From NCBI RefSeq assembly GCF_026342435.1, contig NZ_JAPEMT010000001.1:2970501-3034500 (forward strand): a stretch of 64,000 nucleotides of DNA. Direction: 5' to 3'. Below the pieces are notes generated by a model. It saw only the letters and a list, made by a program, of their open reading frames with translations, searched no databases and was not told where the DNA came from. Each line of letters opens with the position of its first letter. Within the stretch, counting starts at the first letter, position 1. The position numbers and the translations under genes were made by a program. This DNA comes from Streptomyces sp. NBC_00237. Its GTDB lineage: Bacteria > Actinomycetota > Actinomycetes > Streptomycetales > Streptomycetaceae. Shown piece by piece: positions 8,481 to 16,713 of the stretch.

Positions 8481-8614
8481 GCACCCATCGATTCCCCCAA
8501 ATGACCTGTATCGATCGGTGCAGGGGGCTCACTTTTGTTGCCTCATAAAGCGCCCTCCGGCGCACGCGGCGCACGCTTCGCGCCCATCTCTCGACACTCA
8601 AGGCACCCATCGAC
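8481..8614. promoter_or_regulatory. Operator-like repeats between repressor and early genes
   Basis: GCACCCATCGAT at 8481-8492 faces its inverted near-copy at 8510-8521 (11 of 12 bases), and a third copy GCACCCATCGAC lies at 8603-8614. They sit in the divergent gap between the XRE repressor and the early operon. Repressor binding is inferred from position. Confidence 0.5.
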
Positions 8615-8659
8615 ACCCAAAGAAGCCAGCGATACACCCAAGAAAACCTACGAAACACC

Positions 8660-8688
8660 TTGCGGACCCCGAGGTTGGCACTTACGTT
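8660..8688 (+). promoter_or_regulatory. Candidate leaderless early promoter
   Basis: TTGCGG at 8660-8665, 17 bases, TACGTT at 8683-8688. The expected transcription start coincides with GTG 8696 of the next gene. Confidence 0.5.
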
Positions 8689-8695
8689 GGGTGTT

Positions 8696-8911
8696 GTGAC
8701 ACCGAACGGAGCCGCAATTAGGTCCTTCCGTGAGTTGCGCGGACTGAGCCTGAGGCGGCTCGCACGGCTCATCGGCTGCGACCCCGGATTCCTCTCGCGC
8801 ATCGAGACGAACCGGCAGGGAGCGGGGGACGACACGCTCACCCACATCGCCGAGGAGCTGCAAGTGCCGATCGAAGCCATCACAAGGGAGAAGCCCAGTG
8901 ACCAGGAATGA
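8696..8911 (+). CDS. Small XRE-family HTH protein (Cro-like position)
   Basis: A 71-aa protein that is almost entirely one XRE helix-turn-helix domain (IRSFRELRGLSLRRLARLIGCDPGFLSRIE). It is transcribed away from the repressor gene, the place of a Cro-type regulator. GTG 8696 is chosen because a promoter places the transcript start there; a TTG frame from 8660 would overlap the -35 box. It overlaps the next gene by 14 bases. Confidence 0.75.
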   Translation: MTPNGAAIRSFRELRGLSLRRLARLIGCDPGFLSRIETNRQGAGDDTLTHIAEELQVPIEAITREKPSDQE

Positions 8912-9248
8912 CCTGGCCATCGCCCCCACCCGGGCGCCCGCCACCCAGGACGGTCCCATCTCGGACGTGGTTCCGGCCGTAGCCGTCGACGCCCGGCTCA
9001 TCTCGCGACTCATCGCCGCCGTCGAGGGGTTGTCCGTCCAGATGCGCAACGTAGACCCCGAGCTCCAGGTTTTCACGCCAGCCGAAGCGGCCGTGCTGTT
9101 CCAGAAGACCGAGAACTGGGTGAAGGAGGCGGTCCAAGACCGCCGCATCCCGTTCACCTACGTCGGCAAGTCGCCGCGTTTCACGCCCAAGCACATCCGC
9201 TGGGTCCTTGAGAGCGGCGAGCTCATGCCGCTCTCCACCGCCGCCTAA
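8898..9248 (+). CDS. HTH DNA-binding protein, excisionase-like
   Basis: A 116-aa protein with a variable N-terminus and a winged HTH of the MerR/excisionase type in its C-terminal half (FTPAEAAVLFQKTENWVKEAVQDRRIPFTYVGKSPRFTPKHIRWV). GGGAG precedes GTG 8898. Such small proteins often guide integrase directionality, so it is one of two excisionase candidates in the prophage (the other is at 27608). It could instead be a general regulator. Confidence 0.65.
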   Translation: MTRNDLAIAPTRAPATQDGPISDVVPAVAVDARLISRLIAAVEGLSVQMRNVDPELQVFTPAEAAVLFQKTENWVKEAVQDRRIPFTYVGKSPRFTPKHIRWVLESGELMPLSTAA

Positions 9249-9336
9249 CCGGCAAATCGGCCCCACCGCCGGGCCTTCACACACCGGCAGCAGGGCCTCC
9301 GCAGCATCCCTCACCACTGTGAAAGGAGGGAGCCAC

Positions 9337-10191
9337 GTGCTCCCCATCATGCCCGACCTGCCCAATGAGCTGGTCCTCACCGAGTCCCGCACCATGCGCG
9401 CCCAGACCGCCGACCGCGTCGATGTCCTCGACAAGGTGAAGGCGCTGGCCCTGCTGCCGGACGGTGTGCACGCCACCACCGACATCGTCGCCTCGTACTT
9501 CGAGGTGGACATCGAGGCCATCAAGAGCCTCGTGAAGGACAACCGTGCCGAGCTGGAGAGCAACGACTACAGCGTCCTGGCCGGCGAGGAACTGAGGTCC
9601 TTCAAGGACCTCTGTGGAATCGAGTCGAAGGCCCGCTCGCTTGCTGTCTTCTCCCGGCGGACCCTGCTCAACGTCGGGCAGCTTCTGCGGGAGTCGAACG
9701 TCGCGAAGCAGGTCCGCACCTACCTCCTGGACGTCGAGGAGACGACCGCCCCGGAGAAGCGCCTGGAGGCGGTGGAGCGGGCTCAGCTCGCCAGCGCCCG
9801 CCTGGGTGCGATGGGTGTCGCGAAGCAGTTCGGGCTGGTGAATCCCTCCTATGTGGAGGCGATGGCCCGCACTGAGCTGGCGCGGATGAACGGCGAGGAG
9901 CCGGACATCGACCCTGCGGACATGACCATCACGTGCGACGAGTTCCTGGATGGCCGCATCGCGAAGGCTGATGTGGCGTCGGCGCGGACGCGGCTGGGTC
10001 GCACGGTGGCCGGACTGTATAGGGCCCGCTACCTGAAGGACCCGCAGAAGATCCAGCGGCCGATCCACGGTGTGCACCGTGAGGTCGCGGTTTACACGCA
10101 TCGGGATCTGGATCTGTTCGACACGGCGTGGGTGGAGATCGCGCGTCACTACAACGTGCAGAACCCGATCGCGTTGGACGGTGCCGCATGA
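9337..10191 (+). CDS. Phage antirepressor-like DNA-binding protein
   Basis: A 284-aa protein. Residues about 35-115 resemble ORF6N/KilA-type phage regulators: ATTDIVASYFEVDIEAIKSLVKDNRAEL followed by the typical closing segment LLRESNVAKQVRTYLLDVEE. The C-terminal part ends in a basic DNA-binding-like region. AAAGGAGGG lies 7 bases before GTG 9337. Proteins with this domain often counteract the lysogenic repressor; that role is inferred from family and position. The stop overlaps the next start (ATGA). Confidence 0.6.
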   Translation: MLPIMPDLPNELVLTESRTMRAQTADRVDVLDKVKALALLPDGVHATTDIVASYFEVDIEAIKSLVKDNRAELESNDYSVLAGEELRSFKDLCGIESKARSLAVFSRRTLLNVGQLLRESNVAKQVRTYLLDVEETTAPEKRLEAVERAQLASARLGAMGVAKQFGLVNPSYVEAMARTELARMNGEEPDIDPADMTITCDEFLDGRIAKADVASARTRLGRTVAGLYRARYLKDPQKIQRPIHGVHREVAVYTHRDLDLFDTAWVEIARHYNVQNPIALDGAA

Positions 10192-10436
10192 TTGCCAGCC
10201 CGCGTACCAACCGCCCGATCCCGGACCGTGTGCTCCGGTTGATCGGCTCCCACCTCCCGGACCGCATCGTTGTCGCCCGCCGTGCCGCGTCGGATGCCTA
10301 CGTCTCCTACACCCGATGCCGCACCCCGTTCACCGCCGAGGCCCGCGAGCGTGCGCTCGCCGAACTGGCCCGCGCAAACAAGACGTTGGCCGCGTACAAC
10401 CCGGGGCTCGTCGTGACCGCGGGAGGTGCCCGATGA
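10188..10436 (+). CDS. Hypothetical early protein (82 aa)
   Basis: A basic, Ala/Arg-rich 82-aa protein in the early operon, with ATGA overlaps on both sides. No motif recognised; the predicted helices at RERALAELARANKTLAAY suggest a small helical protein. Confidence 0.6.
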   Translation: MIASPRTNRPIPDRVLRLIGSHLPDRIVVARRAASDAYVSYTRCRTPFTAEARERALAELARANKTLAAYNPGLVVTAGGAR

Positions 10437-10828
10437 GCGCATCCGTGCCGTTCCTGAGCCATTCGGTCAAGGTCCAAATGTCCTTCTTGGCACCTGCCGA
10501 CGCCCCCGACCTGCACGACCCGATCACCGGCCGGTCCCTTTCTCCGGTCCGCGTAGACCTCGAACTGCTCCGCCATGAGACACCCGAGCGCGGCGTCCGA
10601 GAGTCCGCCTTCGTGGCGGTGTTCGGCCCTCGGCGGTTGAAGTCGGGGAAGTTGGGCGCGGAGATCAGCTCCTTCCACTGGAACCACGACAGGGTTCGGC
10701 GCCACCTGAGCGACCTCGGTGGCGAGCGACCCGAGTGGCTGACCGCAGAGCTCGCGGAGCATCTGCCAGAAGGCTGGGACAGCGCACTTCTCCACCTGCC
10801 CGTCACGGCAGCGGGAGGCACCCGATGA
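10433..10828 (+). CDS. Hypothetical early protein (131 aa)
   Basis: A 131-aa mixed alpha/beta protein with no membrane segment, zinc motif or catalytic pattern that I recognise. It starts inside the previous stop (ATGA) and ends inside the next start, so it is translationally coupled in the early operon. Confidence 0.6.
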   Translation: MSASVPFLSHSVKVQMSFLAPADAPDLHDPITGRSLSPVRVDLELLRHETPERGVRESAFVAVFGPRRLKSGKLGAEISSFHWNHDRVRRHLSDLGGERPEWLTAELAEHLPEGWDSALLHLPVTAAGGTR

Positions 10829-11208
10829 CGCACACCTTCTACCTCGCCGACTACGCGGGCGCCGTCGACGGCCCCTGGCTGTATCCGACGCCGGCCACGG
10901 CTCAGGGGCTCTGTGACGAGCTGGCCGCCCCTGATGCGGCGGGCCGCTCCTGGGACTGGATCGAGCTGGAGGGCGAGTGGGTGCAGGTGTGGACCCACTC
11001 CGACACGGACGCCCCGACCGGCCGGACCGGTGGCACGGTCACCGAGATCGACGGCACGGCCGTCCGTGACGCGATCCTGCGGGACGCCGCCGACCAGATG
11101 GACGGCGCGGCCAAGATCCTCACGGGCGGACCGCGTGCCGACCTTGTACCCGGTCTCATCGAGGCCGCCAGGGCGCTGCGTTCGGACACGACGGGCGGTG
11201 CGTCATGA
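10825..11208 (+). CDS. Hypothetical early protein (127 aa)
   Basis: A 127-aa acidic protein with several aromatic residues near its N-terminus (HTFYLADYAGAVDGPWLY). No family recognised. ATGA overlaps on both ends keep it within the early operon. Confidence 0.6.
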   Translation: MTHTFYLADYAGAVDGPWLYPTPATAQGLCDELAAPDAAGRSWDWIELEGEWVQVWTHSDTDAPTGRTGGTVTEIDGTAVRDAILRDAADQMDGAAKILTGGPRADLVPGLIEAARALRSDTTGGAS

Positions 11209-11261
11209 CCGACTACCCCGACATCGCCGCCCGGTTCGCCCGGAAGCAGGTGGCGGCATGA
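11205..11261 (+). CDS. Possible leader-type micro-ORF (18 aa)
   Basis: MTDYPDIAARFARKQVAA. It starts in the ATGA of the gene before and ends in the ATGA of the gene after, so it bridges two coupled genes. It may exist mainly to carry ribosomes across; a real peptide is unproven. Confidence 0.35.
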   Translation: MTDYPDIAARFARKQVAA

Positions 11262-11521
11262 GCGCCCGCGAGAGCTTGATCGGGTTCGCGCTGGCGGCGC
11301 TGCCCAACGAGCCATCCTTCACGAAGTGCGAGGAGCTGGCCGACGCCTTCCGCACAGAGGTCATCGCCGAGCGCGACGCCCAGATCATCGCGTGGCTGGA
11401 GAAGAAGGCCCGCGAGTACGGCGACAACAACCGCGAGAACCGGGCGAAGGCCGAGGCCGTCGGGCGCATGGCCGACAAGCTCAGCCGGGGTGCCGTCCGA
11501 GACACGGAGGCGACGTCATGA
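11258..11521 (+). CDS. Hypothetical early protein (87 aa)
   Basis: A charged, mostly helical 87-aa protein (IAWLEKKAREYGDNNRENRAKAEAVGRMADKLSRG). It looks like a small coiled-coil protein. No family recognised. It overlaps the next gene at ATGA. Confidence 0.6.
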   Translation: MSARESLIGFALAALPNEPSFTKCEELADAFRTEVIAERDAQIIAWLEKKAREYGDNNRENRAKAEAVGRMADKLSRGAVRDTEATS

Positions 11522-11727
11522 GCATCGACCGCCTCGACGTCCCGGCCGCACAGGTCGCCTCCGACATGGCGGCCCTGATCGCCCGGCAGCGGCAGCAGCG
11601 GCTCGACGAGGAACTGCGCCTGGTTCAGGCCCACGACCTCGACGCATACGGCGACGCCGCGTTCCAGCACATCGCCATCAACTGGGGCCGCGTCAGCCTC
11701 GTCAAGAAGCCCCGGAGGACGTCATGA
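11518..11727 (+). CDS. Hypothetical early protein (69 aa)
   Basis: A 69-aa helical protein rich in Gln, Asp and Arg. The ends of this gene and the next one or two share the same coding end (GGAGGACGTCATGA), so the coupling signal itself has been copied along the operon. Confidence 0.6.
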   Translation: MSIDRLDVPAAQVASDMAALIARQRQQRLDEELRLVQAHDLDAYGDAAFQHIAINWGRVSLVKKPRRTS

Positions 11728-12065
11728 GTACGCCGACAACTGCGCAGATGAGCCGCCTGTGCTGCGACCTCGGACCGGGCGTCACGGTCGGCGATCCGCG
11801 CCGCGCCCGCTGGCAGCTGCACGTCGTGGTCTACGGGCCCGGCGACTGGCCGGCCCACTACTGGCCGGTCTCCCACCGCGACACCATCCCTACCCCGGAC
11901 GAACGGGCCGCGGCCCTTGCCGAGTTCGGCTACCAGCCCGCCCCTGGCACGAGGTGGGAGTGGGAGGAGTCCGAGACCCCGCCCTACCACGGGCACCCTG
12001 CCCTGACCTCCGTGTTCGCCACCATCCGCATCGTCCCGATCGACCGGCCCGGGAGGACGTCATGA
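11724..12065 (+). CDS. DUF6303-like protein
   Basis: A 113-aa protein with the pattern WQLHVVVYGPGDWPAHYWPV, then PTPDERAAALAEFGYQPAPGTRWEWEE. It matches my memory of the DUF6303 family found in Streptomyces accessory DNA. Function unknown. It is coupled to both neighbours by ATGA overlaps. Confidence 0.6.
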   Translation: MSTPTTAQMSRLCCDLGPGVTVGDPRRARWQLHVVVYGPGDWPAHYWPVSHRDTIPTPDERAAALAEFGYQPAPGTRWEWEESETPPYHGHPALTSVFATIRIVPIDRPGRTS

Positions 12066-12247
12066 GCCGCTACCGCCGTATCGCGGACCGCGAGGAGTCC
12101 GAGATCGCCGAGGCCGACCGCCTGGCCCACCGCCTCTACGGCCCCGACGAGGACATCTGGCCCGAGCACGCCGTCAGCGGCTACCTCGACACCCTCGCAA
12201 GCATCGCCGCCCGCTACCCGTACAACCACCGCAAGGAGGCCGCGTGA
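12062..12247 (+). CDS. Hypothetical early protein (61 aa)
   Basis: A 61-aa acidic, helical protein (REESEIAEADRLAHRLYG). No family recognised. Its TGA overlaps the ATG of the next gene (TGATG). Confidence 0.6.
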   Translation: MSRYRRIADREESEIAEADRLAHRLYGPDEDIWPEHAVSGYLDTLASIAARYPYNHRKEAA

Positions 12248-12555
12248 TGGCCCACTACCGGCATGACGGACACCCCTACGACCTGGGCCGCAGCTACTGC
12301 GACGCGGCGGGCATCGAGTGGGCGTGGACAGGCCAGTGGACGGACGGGGAATTCCCGGAGCCGCTGATGCAGTCCACATACCGCGGCCGCTTCGACCGTG
12401 ACACCCCGGTCCCGCTCCCCGACCTCTACCGGGACCACGGCGCGCTGCTGCCCGTGAAGGTGCCCGTCACCGCAGAGATGCGGCGCGCTGCTCTCGTCGG
12501 TTTCGTCGCCGAGTCCGGTCCCTCGTCGTACTTCCTGCGGGGAGGGGCGGCATGA
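12247..12555 (+). CDS. phiSA1p31-related-like protein
   Basis: A 102-aa protein. The opening HDGHPYDLGRSYCDAAGIEWAWTGQWTDG resembles small Streptomyces phage proteins related to phiSA1 gene 31, recalled from memory and not checked. A GTG at 12244 could also be the start. Function unknown; coupled to its neighbours. Confidence 0.5.
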   Translation: MAHYRHDGHPYDLGRSYCDAAGIEWAWTGQWTDGEFPEPLMQSTYRGRFDRDTPVPLPDLYRDHGALLPVKVPVTAEMRRAALVGFVAESGPSSYFLRGGAA

Positions 12556-13043
12556 GCGTCATCCAGGATCTCCGCACCCGTGGCCGCCACCGCGGCATGA
12601 CGGCCTTCCAGCTCATCCAGAAGATCGGCCGCCTGGAGCGGGCAGCCGACGACCGGACGTGCCAACTGGTCGCGCTGGCCACCGAGAACGACGAGCTCAG
12701 GGCCGAGCGCAACACCGTCGAGGCGCAGCTCGACGCGGCAGGCATCGAGGTCTCCGCCGTCCGCTTGGACTGCCAGGAACTCCACGACGAGGTGCTGCGC
12801 CTGCGTGCCCAGCTGGCCCCGTACCTGGCGGCCAGGGCGAACGACGAGGCCATCACCGTCCCGCCGATGGTGCGCGACACCAGCGCCTTCGAGGACCAGG
12901 CCACCGACCCCATCGACGTCCGGCCGCTGTGGGACGCGCTCAATATCGCCGGGCCCGTCGTCGACGCCACCAGCCCGGGGCACGTCCCGTCGTGGGCGGA
13001 GACCGAGGAACTGCCGGTCGTCGCGCAGTCGGACGCCGCCTAG
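12552..13043 (+). CDS. Coiled-coil protein (163 aa)
   Basis: Residues about 20-95 form a long heptad-type helix (LERAADDRTCQLVALATENDELRAERNTVEAQL, continuing to LHDEVLRLRAQL), then an acidic tail. It probably oligomerises. No enzymatic motif. It ends the first block of coupled early genes; the next 170 bases are non-coding with a strong hairpin. Confidence 0.65.
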   Translation: MSVIQDLRTRGRHRGMTAFQLIQKIGRLERAADDRTCQLVALATENDELRAERNTVEAQLDAAGIEVSAVRLDCQELHDEVLRLRAQLAPYLAARANDEAITVPPMVRDTSAFEDQATDPIDVRPLWDALNIAGPVVDATSPGHVPSWAETEELPVVAQSDAA

Positions 13044-13144
13044 ATCGTGCCGGGCCGCCGGATGTGACCGGCCCGCGGCCCGGCACCCAAACCACAACCC
13101 CACAGACGCGGCCGTCGAGCACTTCCCCCCTTGCTCCGGCCGCC

Positions 13145-13188
13145 GCCAGGCCAGCCCCTGACACCCCCAGCGGCGGGGCTGGCCTGGC
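13145..13188 (+). terminator. Strong hairpin between early gene blocks
   Basis: A perfect 14-bp inverted repeat (GCCAGGCCAGCCCC and complement) around a 16-base loop, followed by ACCTCACACC rather than a T-run. It lies 26 bases before the next gene, so it may be a processing or attenuation site instead of a full terminator. Confidence 0.5.
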
Positions 13189-13213
13189 ACCTCACACCCG
13201 AAAGCAGGACCCC

Positions 13214-13444
13214 TTGAACCTCAAAATCACCTTTGGCCGCTGGACGGCCGAGCTGTACCAGCGGGCCATCCACGTCACCCGCGAACCCGACCCACACTGC
13301 CCCAACTGTGCTGGAAGCCGGGGCGGATGGATCCCCTACGGCGACGACGCCGAGTGGGACGAGTGTCCCTGCCTCGACCAGCTGCGCACCTGGCGCCTGC
13401 CCCTGTGGCCCGGCGCCCGTACCACCGCAGAGGAGCCGTTCTGA
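13214..13444 (+). CDS. Small zinc-ribbon protein with TTG start
   Basis: A 76-aa protein with CPNC near residue 32 and CPC near residue 53, a likely zinc-binding pair. TTG 13214 is the only start close to a ribosome site (GCAGGA). It overlaps the exonuclease gene at TGATGA and may support recombination or replication. No family recognised. Confidence 0.55.
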   Translation: MNLKITFGRWTAELYQRAIHVTREPDPHCPNCAGSRGGWIPYGDDAEWDECPCLDQLRTWRLPLWPGARTTAEEPF

Positions 13445-14364
13445 TGAGCACCCTCACCACCCCGACCGGTGTCCTCCTTGGTGAGTTCACCCCCGGCACC
13501 CTGGAATGGGACCAAGCCCGCGCCGGCCTCACCATCACCGCCACCGAGATCGCCGCCGTCATGGGCCTCAGCCCCTGGCAATCCCTGTTCTCCCTGTGGC
13601 ACAAGAAGGCCGGGCTGTCGACGCCCCCCTTCGAGATGACGCCCGCGATCGAGTGGGGCAACCGGCTCGAAGACGCCGTCGCGCAGAAGTGGGTCGACGA
13701 GCACCAGAACACCACCGAGGCCACCCAGGCGGGAACCTGGCACCACCGGGATCGGGACTGGCAGCGCGCTACCCCCGACCGGATCTTCATGCCGCTGACC
13801 GGCTGGGAGATCGCACCCGGGGAACTGCCCCGCCTCCTGGAAGTCAAGACGTCCCCGTTCGGCGACGGCTGGGGCCCGGCCGGCACGGACGAGATTCCGC
13901 TGCACTACCAGTGCCAGATCCAGTGGCAGCTCGACACCCTCGGCCTCCAGGTCTGCCACGTCGCCGTCCTCATCTCCGGCCACGACTACCGCGAATACGT
14001 CGTTGAGTACGACCCGGACGACGCCAAGCTCATGCGCACCGCCGCCGAGGAGTTCCTCAACTCCGTGCGCAACGGTGAGCGCCCGCCGATCGACGGAGCC
14101 GACGCCACCTACCAGACGATCCGCGTCCAGCACGAAGGCCGCGAAGACGCCGACGTGGAAATCAGCGACCAGATCGCCGCCGACTACGAGATCGCCCAAC
14201 TCGGCTACAAGGCAGCCGAAACGGAGCTGACCCGGGCCCGCGGACACGTCCTCGACGCCATCGGCACCGGCTACCGCGCCGTCCACGACGGCCGCCGCAT
14301 CGCCTACCGCACCGTCCGCGAAGACGGCACCACCCTCGCCCTCCAGCCCTACCGGAGCCACTGA
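13444..14364 (+). CDS. YqaJ-type viral recombinase exonuclease
   Basis: A 306-aa nuclease of the PD-(D/E)XK fold that chews one DNA strand to make single-stranded tails for the annealing protein encoded next. Conserved parts are SEIAAVMGLSPW-like (here TATEIAAVMGLSPWQSLFSLW), the E-x-K pair E133 and K135 in LLEVKTS, and YQCQIQWQL. The C-terminal 80 residues are helical. It overlaps RecT by one base (TGATGA), the classic phage two-gene recombination pair. Confidence 0.9.
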   Translation: MSTLTTPTGVLLGEFTPGTLEWDQARAGLTITATEIAAVMGLSPWQSLFSLWHKKAGLSTPPFEMTPAIEWGNRLEDAVAQKWVDEHQNTTEATQAGTWHHRDRDWQRATPDRIFMPLTGWEIAPGELPRLLEVKTSPFGDGWGPAGTDEIPLHYQCQIQWQLDTLGLQVCHVAVLISGHDYREYVVEYDPDDAKLMRTAAEEFLNSVRNGERPPIDGADATYQTIRVQHEGREDADVEISDQIAADYEIAQLGYKAAETELTRARGHVLDAIGTGYRAVHDGRRIAYRTVREDGTTLALQPYRSH

Positions 14365-15179
14365 TGAGCCAGATCAGCAACGCCATCGCCACCCGCGACA
14401 GCGGACCGGCCGCCCAAATCGAGACCTACCGCAGCGAGTACGCCGCCCTGGTCCCCTCGCACGTCAACGCCGACCAGTGGATTCGGCTCGCCGTCGGCGC
14501 CATTCGCGGCAACAAGGACCTGGAACAGGCCGCCGCGAACGACGTGGGCGTCTTCCTGCGGGAGCTGAAGACCGCTGCCCGCCTGGGACTTGAGCCCGGA
14601 ACGGAGCAGTTTTACCTGACCCCGCGCAAGAAGGGCGGGCGGAAGGTCATCCAGGGCATCGTCGGCTACCAGGGCATCGTCGAGCTCATCTACCGGGCCG
14701 GGGCCGCGTCCACGGTCATCGTCGAATCGGTTCGCGCCAACGACACCTTCCGCTACGTGCCCGGCCGCGACGACCGCCCCGTCCACGAGATCGACTGGTT
14801 CGGTCCCGACCGCGGCCCCCTCGTCGGGGTGTACGCCTACGCCGTCATGAAGGACGGAGCCGTCTCCAAGGTCGTCGTCCTCAACCGGCAGCGCGTTATG
14901 GAGATCAAGGCGAAGTCGGATTCCAAGAACTCCGAGTACAGCCCGTGGAACACCAACGAGGAATCCATGTGGCTCAAGAGCTGCGTGAGGCAGCTCGCCA
15001 AGTGGGTGCCGACCTCTGCCGAGTACATGCGGGAACAGCTCCGCGCACAGGCGGAAGTCTCCGGCGAACTCCCGGCACCGCCGCCCATGCCGCAGCCGGT
15101 GAACGGCCTCGACGAAGCCGACCCGGACGACGAGGGCCCCATCGACGCCGAGTTCGTCGACGAGGAGGCCGGGCGATGA
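14364..15179 (+). CDS. recT: RecT-family single-strand annealing protein
   Basis: A 271-aa recombinase. The core KTAARLGLEPG...FYLTPRKKGG...GYQGIVELIYRAG is characteristic of RecT, and the ...WLKSCVRQLAKWVP segment closes the domain. The Pro/Asp-rich tail (residues 230-271) resembles those that bind partner proteins. It anneals single strands made by the YqaJ nuclease. Coupled on both sides. Confidence 0.92.
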   Translation: MSQISNAIATRDSGPAAQIETYRSEYAALVPSHVNADQWIRLAVGAIRGNKDLEQAAANDVGVFLRELKTAARLGLEPGTEQFYLTPRKKGGRKVIQGIVGYQGIVELIYRAGAASTVIVESVRANDTFRYVPGRDDRPVHEIDWFGPDRGPLVGVYAYAVMKDGAVSKVVVLNRQRVMEIKAKSDSKNSEYSPWNTNEESMWLKSCVRQLAKWVPTSAEYMREQLRAQAEVSGELPAPPPMPQPVNGLDEADPDDEGPIDAEFVDEEAGR

Positions 15180-15580
15180 CGACTCTTCCCGAAACGACAG
15201 TCCTGATCTGGTACTGCAAGCGATGCCGCAAGTCCTGCAAGGCGCAACCGCACACCCCTGAGCACGTCGCTTGCCGTTGCGAGAGCCCCGTTCCCGGCTT
15301 GCGCCCCACCAAGGTCACGCTCATGCACACCCCGAAGCGGCGCCCCATGCACGCCCTCAGCGACGAGGAAGCCCGCCTCCGGGCGCTAGCACGCAAGGGC
15401 ACGAAGGTCCGCGTCACCTTCGAAGGCGAGATTACCGACGCCTGGCAGTGGTCCGGCGGCGCTCTTCGCGGCCTCGGTTTCATCGTCACCTCGCCGGACG
15501 GGCGTACCCACACCGTGCGCGCCGAACAGCCCGGACTGCGGATCGAAGCCGTCCCTGCCGATGAGGAGGACGCGTCATGA
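15176..15580 (+). CDS. Zinc-ribbon protein of the recombination block
   Basis: A 134-aa protein with CKRCRKSC and a CRC motif in its first 40 residues, a likely zinc site, then a beta-rich domain. It directly follows recT with an ATGA overlap, so it may assist in recombination. No family recognised. Confidence 0.6.
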   Translation: MTTLPETTVLIWYCKRCRKSCKAQPHTPEHVACRCESPVPGLRPTKVTLMHTPKRRPMHALSDEEARLRALARKGTKVRVTFEGEITDAWQWSGGALRGLGFIVTSPDGRTHTVRAEQPGLRIEAVPADEEDAS

Positions 15581-15810
15581 CCCGCTGGACACGACAGCAG
15601 AAGAACGACCTCGCCGACCGGCGCGAACGCGACGCCGCGCGCTCTGACGAAGCAGCCCGAGACGCCGACCGCTACCGAACCAACGCGGGCGACGACCTCC
15701 AGCGAGACCAGGGGGCGGCACTCAGCCGCCACCACCGCGAAGAGGCCGCTAACGCCCGGGCCGAAGCCGAAATTCTCCGCGACGGAGACACCCCGGAAGG
15801 GTGGCGATGA
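15577..15810 (+). CDS. Charged helical protein (77 aa)
   Basis: A 77-aa protein made almost wholly of Arg, Asp, Glu and Ala in a long predicted helix. Coupled to both neighbours. No function assigned. Confidence 0.55.
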   Translation: MTRWTRQQKNDLADRRERDAARSDEAARDADRYRTNAGDDLQRDQGAALSRHHREEAANARAEAEILRDGDTPEGWR

Positions 15811-16010
15811 CCATGACGCAGCAGCCCAACATCACCGACGATCTGCGCCAGGCGCGCGAGGCCATCGAGAACCTCATCAACATCTACTTCGACAACGTGC
15901 CCGTCGCCGAGATGCGCCGCGACGAGCTTGCGGAGTGCATCCACGAAGGGCTCAGCGACGAATTCACCCGGCTGTACCGCATCGCTGCCGACCGGGCGGT
16001 GACGTCATGA
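15807..16010 (+). CDS. Hypothetical early protein (67 aa)
   Basis: A 67-aa acidic helical protein. ATG 15807 overlaps the previous stop; a GTG at 15801 is possible. No motif recognised. Confidence 0.55.
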   Translation: MTMTQQPNITDDLRQAREAIENLINIYFDNVPVAEMRRDELAECIHEGLSDEFTRLYRIAADRAVTS

Positions 16011-16357
16011 CCACCCAACTCCAGTTCCCCCTCCCCACCCCCGGCACCGTGAACCCGGCCGCGGGCGATGCGGCGAAGGCGGACGGCATGGCCGCCGCCG
16101 AAGCCTCGACGACCGTTGAGTGGGCGACCGCCTGCGACGCCGCGATCCAGGTGATGGCCCGCCGCGGGGTCCCGTTCCAGGCCGCCGATCTCATCGCCGA
16201 GGGCCTCGTCGACGAACCCGACCACCCCTCCCAATGGGGACCCCGCTTCGGGATCGCCGCCCGCCACGGCGTCATCCAGGAAGCCGGGGTCGTGCCGTCG
16301 AAGCGAGCCACGGTTCACCGCAGTCTCTGCCGCCAGTGGGTCGGGAGGCGGACGTGA
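16007..16357 (+). CDS. Hypothetical protein with possible winged helix (116 aa)
   Basis: A 116-aa protein. The second half (MARRGVPFQAADLIAEGLVDEPDHPSQWGPRFGIAARHGVIQ) follows a pattern seen in small phage proteins with a winged-helix-like fold and may bind DNA. Start ATG 16007 overlaps the preceding stop. Confidence 0.55.
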   Translation: MTTQLQFPLPTPGTVNPAAGDAAKADGMAAAEASTTVEWATACDAAIQVMARRGVPFQAADLIAEGLVDEPDHPSQWGPRFGIAARHGVIQEAGVVPSKRATVHRSLCRQWVGRRT

Positions 16358-16713
16358 ACCTCTGGATCCTCGCCGACGTCCTCCTCTGGGTCGCGGTCGC
16401 CGCCCCCTACCTGGTCATCGGATCCGGGCTGTTCCTCACCGTCCTGGTGGCCCGCCGCGCGTACCGGGCCCTCGTCAACGCCTCGCACCGGCTGGCCGCC
16501 CTGCTGCAGGAGCCCGTCGTCGATACCGCGATCGGCGACGGTGTCCCCGACGGCTACGAGCACGCCGACGACCTCGCCACGATCCGCCGGTTCGCCTCGT
16601 ACATCGAGGACCCGCCGCAGCACGACACCCAGCCCGGCACCAACCAGGCCGCACTCGACACCTGCACCGCCATCTGGGACACGAAGCCCGCCAGGACGGA
16701 GGAGAACCAGTGA
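16354..16713 (+). CDS. Single-span membrane protein (119 aa)
   Basis: Residues 3-33 form a long hydrophobic helix (LWILADVLLWVAVAAPYLVIGSGLFLTVLVA) followed by a basic stop-transfer (RRAYR) and a cytosolic acidic tail. GGGAGG precedes GTG 16354. The role in the early operon is unknown; superinfection exclusion or host membrane modification are possibilities. Confidence 0.6.
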   Translation: MNLWILADVLLWVAVAAPYLVIGSGLFLTVLVARRAYRALVNASHRLAALLQEPVVDTAIGDGVPDGYEHADDLATIRRFASYIEDPPQHDTQPGTNQAALDTCTAIWDTKPARTEENQ

